From: Clostridium saccharobutylicum DSM 13864
GTDB lineage: Bacteria > Bacillota > Clostridia > Clostridiales > Clostridiaceae
Length of the DNA stretch: 64,000 bases
Direction: 5' to 3'
NCBI RefSeq assembly: GCF_000473995.1
Contig: NC_022571.1
Span: 1,700,501 to 1,764,500 of the forward strand
In this document: positions 8,312 through 17,902 of the stretch, in pieces
Layout of the letters: each line of letters opens with the position of its first letter
How positions within the stretch are numbered: position 1 is the first letter of the stretch
Notes under the pieces: model-generated
Database searches by the model: none
What the model was told of the DNA's origin: nothing
The model's input: the letters and a program-made list of their open reading frames with translations, nothing else
Position numbers and translations under genes: made by a program

Positions 8312-9049
8312 TTGTCGAGACTGGAGAAATATGTATGTGCATTGTACATATGTATAGCAATTGTATTGGGGGGATTTGCAGCTTACTTTAAAGTTACATG
8401 GATTGATGTTAATTCCAATACTTTAATGGCTGGTAAGCAAGAGGGTAGTTCTTCTAGCAATTATTATAAAAAACATGGACAAGTAATTAATACTAGTACT
8501 AATTTGTGCATTAGACAAGAACCAAATTCAGAAAGCAATATAGGTGATTATTTATATAATGGAATGATTTTCGATATTTTAGATAAAAGCGATAATTGGT
8601 ATAAAATAAAATATGAAAATGTTACTGGATACGTGAATTCAGAATATGTAGAGGAATATGATCAAGAGCCTCCACATCCAATATATAGTGATATACAGGA
8701 TAATCCAATATTCAAAAATACTTTGAAAGTTCCAAAACCAATTAAGGTAGAATTAACAGCTTACTGCAATTGTAGTATATGTTCAGAGGCATGGGGAGCG
8801 GAAACTGCAATGCAAACACATACTAGAGTTGGAGTTATCGCAGCACCTAAAGAAATACCATTAAAAAGTAAAATATATATTCCTGAGTTAAAAGATTATA
8901 AAGATGATTGTATTTTTGATGTAGAAGATAGAGGCGGAGCTGTAGTTTTAAAAGATGATGGAACTTATATAATAGATGTTTGGTTACCGTCTCATGATCA
9001 GGTTATTGCTTTTGGAAGAAAAAAAGCAACTGTTTATTTAATACAATAA
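8312..9049 (+). CDS. membrane-anchored SH3b + 3D domain cell-wall protein
   Basis: A 245-aa exported protein: an N-terminal membrane segment (residues 7-25), an SH3b domain (about 55-115, LCIRQEPNSESNIGDYL...GYVNSEYVEE) and a C-terminal 3D domain (about 145-245). The 3D domain shows its conserved acidic residues in FDVEDRGGA and YIIDVWLP. 3D domains have the double-psi beta-barrel of MltA-like lytic transglycosylases and occur in resuscitation or peptidoglycan-remodelling proteins such as YocH and YuiC. The start is TTG, after AAGGGA. A paralogue of the 3D domain follows at 9387. Confidence 0.85.
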   Translation: MSRLEKYVCALYICIAIVLGGFAAYFKVTWIDVNSNTLMAGKQEGSSSSNYYKKHGQVINTSTNLCIRQEPNSESNIGDYLYNGMIFDILDKSDNWYKIKYENVTGYVNSEYVEEYDQEPPHPIYSDIQDNPIFKNTLKVPKPIKVELTAYCNCSICSEAWGAETAMQTHTRVGVIAAPKEIPLKSKIYIPELKDYKDDCIFDVEDRGGAVVLKDDGTYIIDVWLPSHDQVIAFGRKKATVYLIQ

Positions 9050-9076
9050 TTGAAGTATAAATATTTTAGTTTAATG

Positions 9077-9132
9077 TAAATGAAAGAAAATAATTTTGAC
9101 ATATGGACTTGTTATTTTTTTGATTGCACCTA
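9077..9132. repeat. family-1 element remnant
   Basis: The sequence GGACTTGTTATTTTTTTGAT followed by TGCACCTA matches the right end of family-1 elements, and AAATGAAAGAAAATAA recalls the left end. It is short, so probably a deletion derivative. The rest of the 9050-9386 gap has a TTCCC/GGGAA dyad at 9178-9192 and an imperfect GTGACTTTAA/TTAAAGTTAC repeat just upstream of the next gene. Confidence 0.5.
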
Positions 9133-9386
9133 GTCACTGAATTAAGATTTTTTCAAGTATTTTTTTCTGTTAATTTATTCCCTGGCCGGGAAAAGTATGT
9201 TAAGAAATTCATATATAAAATCATAAAAATTATCCATAATTTAAATTTTATACATAAGTAGAAAAGAATGACTTTGAAATAAAATAATTAATACTCTATA
9301 ATTGGTTTTACCCCATAGGAAATTAAGGTGACTTTAAATATACATCATATATTAAAGTTACTGAAAAAGAACTAGGAGTGATTTTT

Positions 9387-9983
9387 ATGATGAGAGTAAA
9401 GAAAAATATGTTTAAGGTATGTGCTATTTTAGGCATATTTTTAGCATTAATTAAAGTACAAAATTTCAAGGTTGAATCTAACGATATTCAAAACCAAGAG
9501 TTATTATTAGGAAATTTAAAAAAGAATTCAGAGGATCAAGATAGTCTGGAGACTGCGGATAAAGAAAATCTTGAAAGTATAGATACATCTACTGAAAAGG
9601 AGATTTCTAAAAATATAGCTACATCTATTAAAAGTGAAGGTAGTGTTTCAGATAATAATAATTCACGCAAATCAATTAAAGTAGAATTGACTGCTTATTC
9701 AAATGATAAGAGATGTTCAGATAATTGGAATTCACAAACTGCTATGGGAACAGAAACTAGAGTAGGAGTTGTGGCAGCACCTAAGAATATTCCGCTTGGG
9801 AGTAAGTTATATATTCCAGAACTTAAAAATTATAAAGAAGATGGTATATTTGATGTTGAAGATAGAGGTGGAGCTATCAAGATGAAGAAAGATGGAACAT
9901 ATATAATAGATGTTTGGATGCCTACTTATGAAGAGGCAGTACAGTTTGGAAGAAAAACAACTACGGTATACATAGCTGCTTAA
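9387..9983 (+). CDS. 3D-domain protein, exported
   Basis: A 198-aa protein with an uncleaved anchor or signal segment (about residues 7-24), a low-complexity Glu/Ser/Asn linker (30-90) and a C-terminal 3D domain (about 95-198, with FDVEDRGGA and YIIDVWMP). The 3D domain closely resembles that of the preceding gene, but the SH3b domain is absent and the CNCS cysteine cluster is reduced to a single Cys, so the pair looks like a diverged tandem duplication. The ATG at 9387 is chosen because AGGAG lies 8 nt upstream; the GTG at 9378 overlaps that site. Likely a peptidoglycan-modifying protein; activity is not established. Confidence 0.85.
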   Translation: MMRVKKNMFKVCAILGIFLALIKVQNFKVESNDIQNQELLLGNLKKNSEDQDSLETADKENLESIDTSTEKEISKNIATSIKSEGSVSDNNNSRKSIKVELTAYSNDKRCSDNWNSQTAMGTETRVGVVAAPKNIPLGSKLYIPELKNYKEDGIFDVEDRGGAIKMKKDGTYIIDVWMPTYEEAVQFGRKTTTVYIAA

Positions 9984-10024
9984 TTTAGAATGTATATTAT
10001 TTTTGTTCATATAATTAGAATAAA

Positions 10025-10058
10025 ATCCTCAAGAACATGTATGTTCAGAGGATTTTTT
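10025..10058 (+). terminator. intrinsic terminator
   Basis: ATCCTC pairs with GAGGAT, and the inner GAACAT pairs with ATGTTC; a run of six T follows. It ends the 3D-domain transcript. Confidence 0.85.
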
Positions 10059-10061
10059 GTT

Positions 10062-10100
10062 TTAATCACATGAAAATAAATAACAAGTTCAAAGTTGATA
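10062..10100. repeat. family-1 element left-end remnant
   Basis: AATCACATGAAAATAAATAA followed by CAAGTTCAAAG matches the left end of family-1 elements; no matching right end is seen before the nitroreductase gene. Confidence 0.5.
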
Positions 10101-10154
10101 ATAACACTATTTAATAACAAGTAAAAAATGCTAAAATAATAATGAGGTGATGAA

Positions 10155-10721
10155 ATGATTAAAGAACTTATATTAAAAAATAGATCATATAGAAGATTTT
10201 ATGAAGATAAAACTATTAAAATGGAGACTTTAAGGGAATTAGTTAATTTAGCGAGACTATCACCTTCGGGTCGTAATATACAAGGGTTAAGATATGTTTT
10301 ATCAAATACTAAAGAACAAAATGATAAAATATTTGAAAATGTATTTTGGGCAGGATACTATAAAGATTGGGCAGGCCCAGAAGAAGGAGAAAAGCCAAGT
10401 GCTTATATAGTAATAGTAAAAGATATAACTCTTGGTGCAATAGCACAACAGGATGAAGGAATTTCAGCTCAAAGTATTTTGCTTGGAGCAGTTGAACAGG
10501 GGTTAGGAGGATGCATAATAGGAAATATAAATAGAAAAGATTTAACTAAATCACTTAATTTAGCACATAAATATGAAATTGCTATTGTATTAGCGTTAGG
10601 CTATCCTAAGGAAGAAGTTGTGATTGAAGATATGGATGATAATGGTGATTTTAAATATTGGAGAGATGAAAATAAAGTTCACCATGTACCAAAAAGAAGT
10701 TTAGATGATCTAATATTATAA
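10155..10721 (+). CDS. nitroreductase family protein
   Basis: A 188-aa FMN-dependent nitroreductase-fold protein. The N-terminus KNRSYRRFYEDKTIKMETL and the FMN-contact segment ARLSPSGRNIQGLRYVL are typical, as is GCIIGNINRKDL toward the C-terminus. Such proteins reduce nitro groups, quinones or flavins with NAD(P)H; the natural substrate is unknown. The ATG at 10155 has AGGTGAT upstream. It is monocistronic, ending in a terminator at about 10765. Confidence 0.87.
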   Translation: MIKELILKNRSYRRFYEDKTIKMETLRELVNLARLSPSGRNIQGLRYVLSNTKEQNDKIFENVFWAGYYKDWAGPEEGEKPSAYIVIVKDITLGAIAQQDEGISAQSILLGAVEQGLGGCIIGNINRKDLTKSLNLAHKYEIAIVLALGYPKEEVVIEDMDDNGDFKYWRDENKVHHVPKRSLDDLIL

Positions 10722-10764
10722 ATGGCAAAGCTTAAATGAGCTTATATACGTAATTATTAAATAA

Positions 10765-10798
10765 AAACATAGAGGAATAACAGTCTCTGTGTTTTTTT
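10765..10798 (+). terminator. intrinsic terminator
   Basis: AAACATAGAG pairs with CTCTGTGTTT, followed by seven T. The following 10799-11049 gap is A+T-rich with no gene or clear regulatory site. Confidence 0.85.
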
Positions 10799-11049
10799 AA
10801 AATTATAAATAATAGGATAGATATAAGAAGAATCTTTTTCTTTGTGTGATAAAAAATAATCATGGAATTTTGGATTTGTTAATTTCTTTCAAGTGTGTAA
10901 TTAAGATAATTTACTTTTAAATATTATTAATATATACTTTAGTTGTAAACAAAAACATTAATGTGTAAAAACATATTAAAATAATAAACAAATTTACATA
11001 TATAAAGCTATGTATGTATTCAATATTAAATATTAAGGAGAATTTACAT

Positions 11050-12369
11050 ATGAATAAACCAGAATTATTGGCTCCAGCAGGGAACTTAGAAAAGCTTAAA
11101 ACAGCTATAACTTTTGGAGCAGATGCGGTATACCTTGGAGGCGGTAAACTAAATTTGAGAGCATTTGCAGATAATTTCTCAACTGAAGAATTAAAAGAAG
11201 GGCTTGAGTTTGCACATGCTAGAGGAAGAAAAGTATATGTTACAGTAAATATAATTCCTCACGATAGTGATTTAGTTGGAATAGAAGATTATCTTAAGGA
11301 ATTATATGAAATTGGAGTTGATGCAGTCCTTATAGCGGATCCAGGAGTTATGGCAATAGCAAAGGAAGTAGTACCAGGTCTTGAAATACATTTAAGTACT
11401 CAGGCTAATTGTTTAAATTATGAAGCAGCTAAATTTTGGCATAGTGTTGGTGTTAAGAGAGTTGTAACAGCTAGAGAAATGACTTTTGAAGAATTTAAGG
11501 AATTAAGAAGAGAACTTCCAGATACATGTGAGATAGAAGCCTTTGTTCATGGAGCAATGTGCATGGCTTTTTCAGGTAAATGTACATTATCAAATTATCT
11601 TATAGGAAGGGATTCTAACAGAGGTGCATGTGCCCAACCATGCAGATATAAATATCATTTAGTTGAACAAACTGAAGATGGAGAATACCATGAAGTTATA
11701 AAAAACTTTGATATTGGAGATTGTAATGAATCTTGTGGAACATCTAGTCATTATGGCAATAAAGTTTCGGGAAATATTAATATAGTAGATGAGAATATTG
11801 GTAGCGAGCAGGGAATTTATCTAATGAATTCAAAGGATTTATGTATGATAGAACATATTCCTGAACTTATGGAATGTGGAATTGATTCTTTTAAAATAGA
11901 AGGAAGAATGAAAAGTCTTTATTATGTAGCATCTGTTGTAAAAGCATATAGACAAGCAATTGATGAATACATGAAAGATCCACAAAATTATAAATTTAAT
12001 CCAGAGTGGATTGATTATCTTGTGAAACCAAGTCATAGACCATTTACAACAGGCTTTTATTTTGGAGAAGAAGTTAAACAAACTTATGGAAGTGCCACAT
12101 ATATTAGAAGTTATGATATTGTGGGAGTTGTAAGAGATTATGATAAAGAAAGTAAGATAGCAACTATACAGCAAAAAAATAAGGTGTTAAATGGAGCTTA
12201 TGTTGAGGTTTTAGAAGTAGAGGGAGATAATAAAGTAACAAAACTTGATGATATGAAAAAGAAAAATGGAGAAAGTATAGAAAGCGCAAATGTTCCGCAA
12301 ATGATTTTTACTGCAAAATGTGATTATGAACTTAAAAAAGGTGACATACTTATTAAGAGTATAAAATAA
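11050..12369 (+). CDS. U32 family peptidase-like protein (tRNA hydroxylation TrhP/YrrO type)
   Basis: A 439-aa member of the U32 family. It starts NKPELLAPAGNLEKLKTA and has the U32 cysteine signature AMCMAFSGKCTLSNYL followed by GACAQPCRYKY. Homologues such as E. coli TrhP (YegQ) and Bacillus YrrO act in prephenate-dependent 5-hydroxyuridine formation in tRNA, so tRNA modification is likelier than proteolysis. The ATG at 11050 follows AAGGAG; the upstream in-frame ATG has no site. Compared with what I recall of the family there is an extra stretch at about 225-260, between EVIKNFDIGDC and the conserved NSKDLCMIEH, with its own CNESCG motif. No partner yrrM/yrrN gene is adjacent. Confidence 0.85.
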   Translation: MNKPELLAPAGNLEKLKTAITFGADAVYLGGGKLNLRAFADNFSTEELKEGLEFAHARGRKVYVTVNIIPHDSDLVGIEDYLKELYEIGVDAVLIADPGVMAIAKEVVPGLEIHLSTQANCLNYEAAKFWHSVGVKRVVTAREMTFEEFKELRRELPDTCEIEAFVHGAMCMAFSGKCTLSNYLIGRDSNRGACAQPCRYKYHLVEQTEDGEYHEVIKNFDIGDCNESCGTSSHYGNKVSGNINIVDENIGSEQGIYLMNSKDLCMIEHIPELMECGIDSFKIEGRMKSLYYVASVVKAYRQAIDEYMKDPQNYKFNPEWIDYLVKPSHRPFTTGFYFGEEVKQTYGSATYIRSYDIVGVVRDYDKESKIATIQQKNKVLNGAYVEVLEVEGDNKVTKLDDMKKKNGESIESANVPQMIFTAKCDYELKKGDILIKSIK

Positions 12370-12517
12370 TGAAATAATAACTTAAGCTAATTATTTTTAT
12401 TAGCTTATTTTATTTGTAAATCGTAATGTAAAGTAATATATAAGATTATTACTTATAAATACTAGTGTATGTGAACATTTTAATTAATTTATTAGTTATA
12501 TAGGAGTGAATAACATA

Positions 12518-13918
12518 ATGATTAATTCAGAGTTAGAGTTGCAAGATGTACAGAAAATTCTTGAAGAACATAACAATTTTTTTTATACTGGAAAGACATT
12601 AAGTATAGATTTTCGTATTGAACAATTAAATAAGCTAAGAGAAGGCATAAAAAAATATGAAATTGAGATTACTGAAGCACTTAGGAATGATTTAGGAAAA
12701 CATGAGTTTGAATCATATACAACAGAAATTGGTTTTGTATTGATGAGTATTAAAGAAGCGATTAAGAATCTTAAGAAATGGACTAAGATAAAAAAAGTTA
12801 AAACACCAGTATATCTATTTCCAGCTAAAGGATTTATTATGAGTGAGCCTTATGGAACTGTATTAATAATTGGACCTTATAATTATCCGTTTCAGCTTTT
12901 GATAGAACCATTAATAGGAGCAATTTCAGCTGGTAATTGTGCAGTACTTAAACCTTCGGAAATATCTCAAAATGTTACTGCAATTATAAAAAGAATGATA
13001 TCAGATATATTTGACAAAAAATATATTAGATGCGTTGAAGGAACAATAGAAACTAACACGTCTCTTATTAATAGTAAATTTGATTATATATTTTTTACAG
13101 GTAGTGTTGGTGTTGGTAAGGTTGTAATGGAAGCGGCAGCAAAGAACTTAATTCCAGTGACTTTGGAACTTGGTGGGAAAAGTCCAGTAATAGTTGATGA
13201 AACAGCAAATATTAAAGTTGCAGCACAACGTATCATTTGGGGAAAGATGATAAATGCAGGACAAACGTGTGTAGCTCCAGATTATCTCATAGTTCATGAA
13301 TCCATTAAAAATACTCTTATAGAAGAAATGAAAAAAGTCATTAAAGAATTTTTTCGAGAAGATTTAAGAAAAAGTAAGGATTTTGGACGGATTATAAATG
13401 AAAGACATTTTAATAGGATAAAGTCAATAATTGAAAAAGATAAAGAAGGAATTGTTTATGGAGGATATACTAATAAAAATGAAAAATATATAGAACTAAC
13501 ACTTATTGAAGTTTCATCTTGGAATTGCGCATGTATGTCAGAAGAAATTTTTGGACCAATTTTTCCAATACTTACTTATACTGATTTAGATAAAGCAATA
13601 AATAAAATTAGAAATCTACCAAAGCCATTAGCTTTATATTTATTTACTTCTAACAAAAAAATAGAACAAAAGATTTTAAGGGAAATATCATCTGGAGGCG
13701 TGTGCATTAATGATACAATAACTCATGTAGCAAATCCTAATTTACCTTTTGGTGGAGTTGGGAATGCAGGAATAGGTTCTTATCATGGAGAACAGAGTTT
13801 TATAACATTTTCACATAAAAAAAGTGTTTTAAAGAAGACAAATAAAATTAATCTTACTATTTTGTTTCCACCATATGACAAAAAGAAATTAAAGCTAATA
13901 AAAAAAATTATGAAGTAA
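12518..13918 (+). CDS. aldehyde dehydrogenase, class 3-like
   Basis: A 466-aa NAD(P)+-dependent aldehyde dehydrogenase. Visible are EPYGTVLIIGPYNYPF near 112, the coenzyme loop FTGSVGVGKVV near 190, the general-base Glu in LELGGKSP near 217 and the nucleophilic Cys in NAGQTCVAPDY near 250. The missing N-terminal extension and a lysine-rich, mildly hydrophobic C-terminal tail suit the ALDH3/fatty-aldehyde type. The ATG at 12518 is preferred; the GTG at 12506 overlaps its AGGAG ribosome binding site, though the spacing of 11 nt is long. It would oxidise aldehydes to acids; no partner gene is nearby. Confidence 0.88.
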   Translation: MINSELELQDVQKILEEHNNFFYTGKTLSIDFRIEQLNKLREGIKKYEIEITEALRNDLGKHEFESYTTEIGFVLMSIKEAIKNLKKWTKIKKVKTPVYLFPAKGFIMSEPYGTVLIIGPYNYPFQLLIEPLIGAISAGNCAVLKPSEISQNVTAIIKRMISDIFDKKYIRCVEGTIETNTSLINSKFDYIFFTGSVGVGKVVMEAAAKNLIPVTLELGGKSPVIVDETANIKVAAQRIIWGKMINAGQTCVAPDYLIVHESIKNTLIEEMKKVIKEFFREDLRKSKDFGRIINERHFNRIKSIIEKDKEGIVYGGYTNKNEKYIELTLIEVSSWNCACMSEEIFGPIFPILTYTDLDKAINKIRNLPKPLALYLFTSNKKIEQKILREISSGGVCINDTITHVANPNLPFGGVGNAGIGSYHGEQSFITFSHKKSVLKKTNKINLTILFPPYDKKKLKLIKKIMK

Positions 13919-14055
13919 TATCTTTTGTAGCTTTAAAAATGCAGACTAATATATTGACTTTAGTACATACTATAATTGTGTGATTCATTTAAGAATCCAT
14001 AAGATAATTAACAAAGTTTTAAATTATAAAACTTTTAATGGAAGGAGACTATAGT

Positions 14056-14259
14056 ATGGAAAGAGAACATTATATGGTTGAAGGATTGGCAAATGAGAAC
14101 ATGAAAACTCAAGTGAAAAATGCTCTTGAAAAAATTGAAGGAGTAAATCAAGTTTGTGTAGATCTTGCACGTGGAAGTGTTGAGGTTATTTATAATAATC
14201 CAGCTACAACTGAAGAAATAAGAAATTGTATTGAAAATACAGGTCATCATATTCAATAG
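14056..14259 (+). CDS. small HMA-like protein lacking the CxxC metal site
   Basis: A 67-aa protein with the beta-alpha-beta-beta-alpha-beta pattern of heavy-metal-associated domains (YMVEGLANENMKTQVKNAL; GVNQVCVDLARGSVEVIYN). Where copper chaperones have GMxCxxC, this has GLANENMK, so the metal-binding pair is gone; single Cys residues remain near 37 and 57. The ATG at 14056 has GGAAGGAG upstream; the in-frame ATG at 14038 includes that site. It could be a chaperone-like or protein-interaction module. No P-type ATPase is nearby. A hairpin at 14371-14420 follows. Confidence 0.75.
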   Translation: MEREHYMVEGLANENMKTQVKNALEKIEGVNQVCVDLARGSVEVIYNNPATTEEIRNCIENTGHHIQ

Positions 14260-14370
14260 TATTATCAAATAATTTCATGGTAGTAATTGACAATTGCATT
14301 TAAAAGTGTAAAATAAAAAGTAGCTTTTAAATAAATTTTTACTAATTTTAATTCTAATAAACATTTCTTT

Positions 14371-14420
14371 TATAAGGTGAAATGAGAAATATTCTAATAA
14401 GAAACTCTTTTCACCTTATA
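14371..14420. terminator. convergent hairpin, possible bidirectional terminator
   Basis: TATAAGGTGAAA pairs with TTTCACCTTATA, between convergent genes. T runs are weak, so termination strength is uncertain. Confidence 0.5.
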
Positions 14421-14453
14421 AATATGTATTAATAAGAAATAAGGTTGTCTAAA

Positions 14454-14849
14454 TTATTTTTTTTCACCAATAAGTTTATCATTATGAAGTATATGACCTG
14501 TTAACCAATTGTTTAGGAATTCGAGCATCTCAAATACATACTTATCAGGATTTTCATCTATAGTCTTAAAATCAATGTCATCAAGTTTTTTAATAAACGC
14601 ATCGTGTTCTATTTTTTGAGTAAACATCCTTTTATAGTTTATGCTTTCCATATATTCTTCTTCACATTTAAAATGAAATGCAGTATATTCTTTTAATTCA
14701 TTGATTAATTGAACTACTTTGTCATATTTATCAATTGTAAATTCATTTTTTAATAAGTTATAGGCATCATCAGCTATATCAAAAAGTTTTTTGTGCTGCG
14801 CGTCAATAAAATCAATGCCGGTTTTAAACTCATCTTTCATTTTATACAT
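14454..14849 (-). CDS. bacteriohemerythrin
   Basis: A 131-aa four-helix O2-binding protein with a di-iron site. The ligands appear in order: DAQHKKLF (His near 19), FHFKCEEEYM (His and Glu near 58-62), KIEHDAF (His near 80) and GHILHND (His, His, Asp near 118-124). The length is normal for single-domain hemerythrins. In anaerobes these proteins sequester oxygen or deliver it to detoxifying enzymes. It is monocistronic. A second ATG three codons in is an alternative start. Confidence 0.93.
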   Translation of the reverse strand: MYKMKDEFKTGIDFIDAQHKKLFDIADDAYNLLKNEFTIDKYDKVVQLINELKEYTAFHFKCEEEYMESINYKRMFTQKIEHDAFIKKLDDIDFKTIDENPDKYVFEMLEFLNNWLTGHILHNDKLIGEKK

Positions 14850-15123
14850 TATAAATCACGTCTCTTTCTTAAGTATTCTTCTTATATAATCAATATAAAT
14901 TATAACTTCAATTTTAAAAAATTACTACTATGTTAATAATAAAATTCACTGTTATATATTGGATAGAATTATGATTATATTAGAGTAAGCATAATTAAAC
15001 ATATGATCAACATACTTTTAATTTAAAGTGAAATAAAATTTGTCATATGATAGAATAATAAATATTGTAAGATAAATTTTACAGTATTTATTCTCAATAT
15101 TAATAGATAAAGGAGGAATTATT

Positions 15124-16908
15124 TTGGACATAAACTGGAGTTTAGAAGAAATATATAAATCATTTGATTGTAAAGAATTTAAAGATGATATTAAATCATT
15201 TGATGAAATTATAGAAAATATTAATAAATGGGTTGATAATTCAGTAGTAGATAGGGAGAATTTGTTACAAAAATTGGAGGAATATGTGAAGAAATTCTCT
15301 GAATTTGAAAAGTTATCTAACAAACTATCAATGTTTACAAATCTTAAATTAAGTGTAGACACGAGGGATAAAACGGCATTAAAATATAGTGATATTTTAG
15401 AAAAAAAATTAACTTATTTAGTTGAAAGTTCTACTAAAATTACAAGGTATATAAGTCAAATAGCGAATCTAAATGATATTATTGGTAAATCTGAATTACT
15501 TAAAGAGCATGAATTTATTTTAAAAGAAATAGTAGAAAAAAGTAAGTATTTACTTAGTGATAAAGAAGAAAAAATAATTGCTAATATGCAAAACACAGGA
15601 TCTAATGCTTGGCTTAAATTAAAAGATAACTTAATTTCTACATTAAAAGTAGAAATTGAAGAAAATGGGCAAGTCAAGGAATTACCTCTTACTGTAGTAT
15701 TAAACATGGCATATGATAGTGATAGTAGTGTTAGAAAAAAAGCGTATGAAGCTGAAATTGCTTCTTATGTGAAAGTTGAAGAGGGTGTGGCATCAGCACT
15801 TAATGGAATAAAAGGTGAAGTTTTAAGTATTTGTGATTTTAGAGGATATAAATCTCCATTAGATATGACACTTAAAGATTCAAGAATGGATGAAGAAACG
15901 TTAAATGCTATGCTTGAAGCAATGAAAGAAAATCTTCCAATGTTTAGAGAATATTTAAAAAGAAAAGCAAAAATGCTGGGTCACAAGAATGGCCTTCCTT
16001 TTTATGATTTGTATGCTCCTGTATGTAATGCAGAGATGAAATTTACATACGAGGAAGCTGCTGAATTTGTAGAAAAGAATTTTAGAACTTTTAGTGATCA
16101 TTTAGGAGATTTTGCAAAAAAAGCAATAGATAATAAGTGGATAGATGTTATGCCAAGAGAAGGAAAAGTTGGAGGAGCATTTTGTGAAAATCTCCATTTT
16201 ATTGGGGAAAGTAGATTTTTATTAAATTATGGAGGTAATTTCGGAGATGTAATAACTCTTGCTCACGAATTAGGTCATGGTTTTCATGGTGAATGTCTAA
16301 ATGATGAAACAACATTAAATTCAGATTATCCAATGCCAATTGCTGAAACAGCTTCTACATTTTGTGAAACAATTATAAAAAAGGCTGCTATAAAGAATGC
16401 AAGTAAGGAAGAAGCATTAGCTATTCTTGAAACTGAAATTTGTGATTGTACTCAAGTAATTGTCGATATATATTCTAGATTTTTATTCGAGAAATCATTT
16501 TTTGAAGCTAGAAAAGAAAGTGCATTAAGTGTTGAAGAAATAAAAAATCTGATGTTGGATACACAAAGAAAAGCTTATGGTGATGGATTAGATCCAAGTT
16601 TTTTACATCCATATATGTGGACTTGGAAACCACATTATTATTATGCTAATAGTAATTATTATAATTTTCCTTATGCTTTTGGCTTATTATTTGCAAAAGG
16701 ACTTTATGCTGAGTACCTAAAGAACAAAACAGAATTTGCAGATGAATATGAAAAGCTTCTATCAATTACTGGTAAAAATAATATTGCAGATGTAACTCAA
16801 ACAATAGGAATAGATATTCATGATAAAGAATTTTGGAGAAACTCATTGAAAATAATTGAAGAAGATATTGAAGAATTCATGAAACTTAGTGAAAATAAAA
16901 CATTCTAA
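15124..16908 (+). CDS. pepF: oligoendopeptidase F (M3 family)
   Basis: A 594-aa zinc metallopeptidase that cleaves short peptides in the cytoplasm. The N-terminal half is the helical M3 cap; the zinc site is ITLAHELGHGFHGE near residue 383, with the third ligand Glu in PIAETASTFCET downstream. The length matches PepF. The start is TTG at 15124, preceded by AAAGGAGG with good spacing; no in-frame ATG near the start competes. It lies upstream of the PAP2 gene with a family-1 remnant in the gap. Confidence 0.92.
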   Translation: MDINWSLEEIYKSFDCKEFKDDIKSFDEIIENINKWVDNSVVDRENLLQKLEEYVKKFSEFEKLSNKLSMFTNLKLSVDTRDKTALKYSDILEKKLTYLVESSTKITRYISQIANLNDIIGKSELLKEHEFILKEIVEKSKYLLSDKEEKIIANMQNTGSNAWLKLKDNLISTLKVEIEENGQVKELPLTVVLNMAYDSDSSVRKKAYEAEIASYVKVEEGVASALNGIKGEVLSICDFRGYKSPLDMTLKDSRMDEETLNAMLEAMKENLPMFREYLKRKAKMLGHKNGLPFYDLYAPVCNAEMKFTYEEAAEFVEKNFRTFSDHLGDFAKKAIDNKWIDVMPREGKVGGAFCENLHFIGESRFLLNYGGNFGDVITLAHELGHGFHGECLNDETTLNSDYPMPIAETASTFCETIIKKAAIKNASKEEALAILETEICDCTQVIVDIYSRFLFEKSFFEARKESALSVEEIKNLMLDTQRKAYGDGLDPSFLHPYMWTWKPHYYYANSNYYNFPYAFGLLFAKGLYAEYLKNKTEFADEYEKLLSITGKNNIADVTQTIGIDIHDKEFWRNSLKIIEEDIEEFMKLSENKTF

Positions 16909-16913
16909 GGTAA

Positions 16914-16934
16914 TTAGGTACATGAAAATAAACA
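16914..16934. repeat. family-1 left-end remnant
   Basis: TTAGGTACATGAAAATAAAC resembles the left end of family-1 elements and sits right before the ribosome binding site of the PAP2 gene. Confidence 0.4.
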
Positions 16935-16946
16935 TGAGGTGAAAAA

Positions 16947-17492
16947 ATGCAACAAATTCAGAATGTTGATTTTAAAATTTTAGATTTTATAGAAAAGCAT
17001 ATGCATAGCGTATTATTAGATAATACGATGCCAATCATAACACAGATGGGAAACAAAGGAATACTTTGGATTATTATTGGCATATTACTTATAGCAATAA
17101 AGAAGTATAGAAAATATGGATATATGCTCATATTTGCATTAATATTGTGTGGTATTATAGGGAATTTAACACTAAAGCCGTGGATTGCAAGATCACGTCC
17201 ATTTGATGTTGAACCATTATTGCAACCTTTGCTTATATCTCCGCCCAAAGACTTTTCATTTCCATCAGGACATACAATGGCATCTTTTGCATCTTCTTTT
17301 GTAATATATTATATGAATAAAAGATTAGGAACTTTGGCATTTATTTTAAGCATACTTATTGCATTTTCAAGATTATATTTATATGTACATTACCCATCTG
17401 ATGTTTTAGGTGGAATAATTATTGGAATTTTAATGGGATGTCTTTCAATAATATTTTATAAATTTGTATCAAGACAGATAAAAAAGTTGTAA
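16947..17492 (+). CDS. PAP2 family lipid phosphatase
   Basis: A 181-aa integral membrane phosphatase with about five membrane helices. All three PAP2 catalytic motifs are present: KPWIARSRP near 74 (K-x6-RP), PSGHTMAS near 105 (PSGH) and SRLYLYVHYPSD near 148 (SR-x5-H-x3-D). Members remove phosphate from undecaprenyl pyrophosphate or phosphatidate; undecaprenyl-PP recycling (BcrC-like) is plausible but not certain. The ATG follows GAGGTG. Confidence 0.9.
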   Translation: MQQIQNVDFKILDFIEKHMHSVLLDNTMPIITQMGNKGILWIIIGILLIAIKKYRKYGYMLIFALILCGIIGNLTLKPWIARSRPFDVEPLLQPLLISPPKDFSFPSGHTMASFASSFVIYYMNKRLGTLAFILSILIAFSRLYLYVHYPSDVLGGIIIGILMGCLSIIFYKFVSRQIKKL

Positions 17493-17902
17493 TTAAATAA
17501 GTAGAAAAATTATATCTATAGTGTTTCTCGTTGAGAATTTAATATATCACAAATAGAGAAGTTAGATAATACATATTTGTTTCATAGGTCCATGGAACAA
17601 ATATGTATCTAATGTCGGTTGGAATTCACATAAGCTATACTCTCATTGCATAACATATATGCAAGTTAAATACATGTAATATTTTAACTTGCTATTTTTA
17701 TTTAAAAAAGACTATTCGAGAAATATTTTGTTGCAATATGAGTAATTTTAAATATAAGAAATAATTTACAAAATTCAAATATATGGTAATATATTATGTG
17801 GGATAAATATGAGAATTTAATTTATAAAGTTTTTTAAACTTTATAAAAGATAAGAATATCAAAAGACATAAACAAGGGTAGCGTTTAAAAGGAGGATAAA
17901 AT
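17493..17902. other. 410-bp intergenic region with decayed hairpins
   Basis: No gene is seen. ACATATTTGTTTCATAGG and GGAACAAATATGTATC form a long hairpin at 17567-17616, flanked by TATCTATAG and by TGTCGGTTGG that recall family-2 elements. At 17821-17847 a TTTATAAAGTTT/AAACTTTATAAA dyad could be an operator or RNA hairpin for the next gene. Confidence 0.5.
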
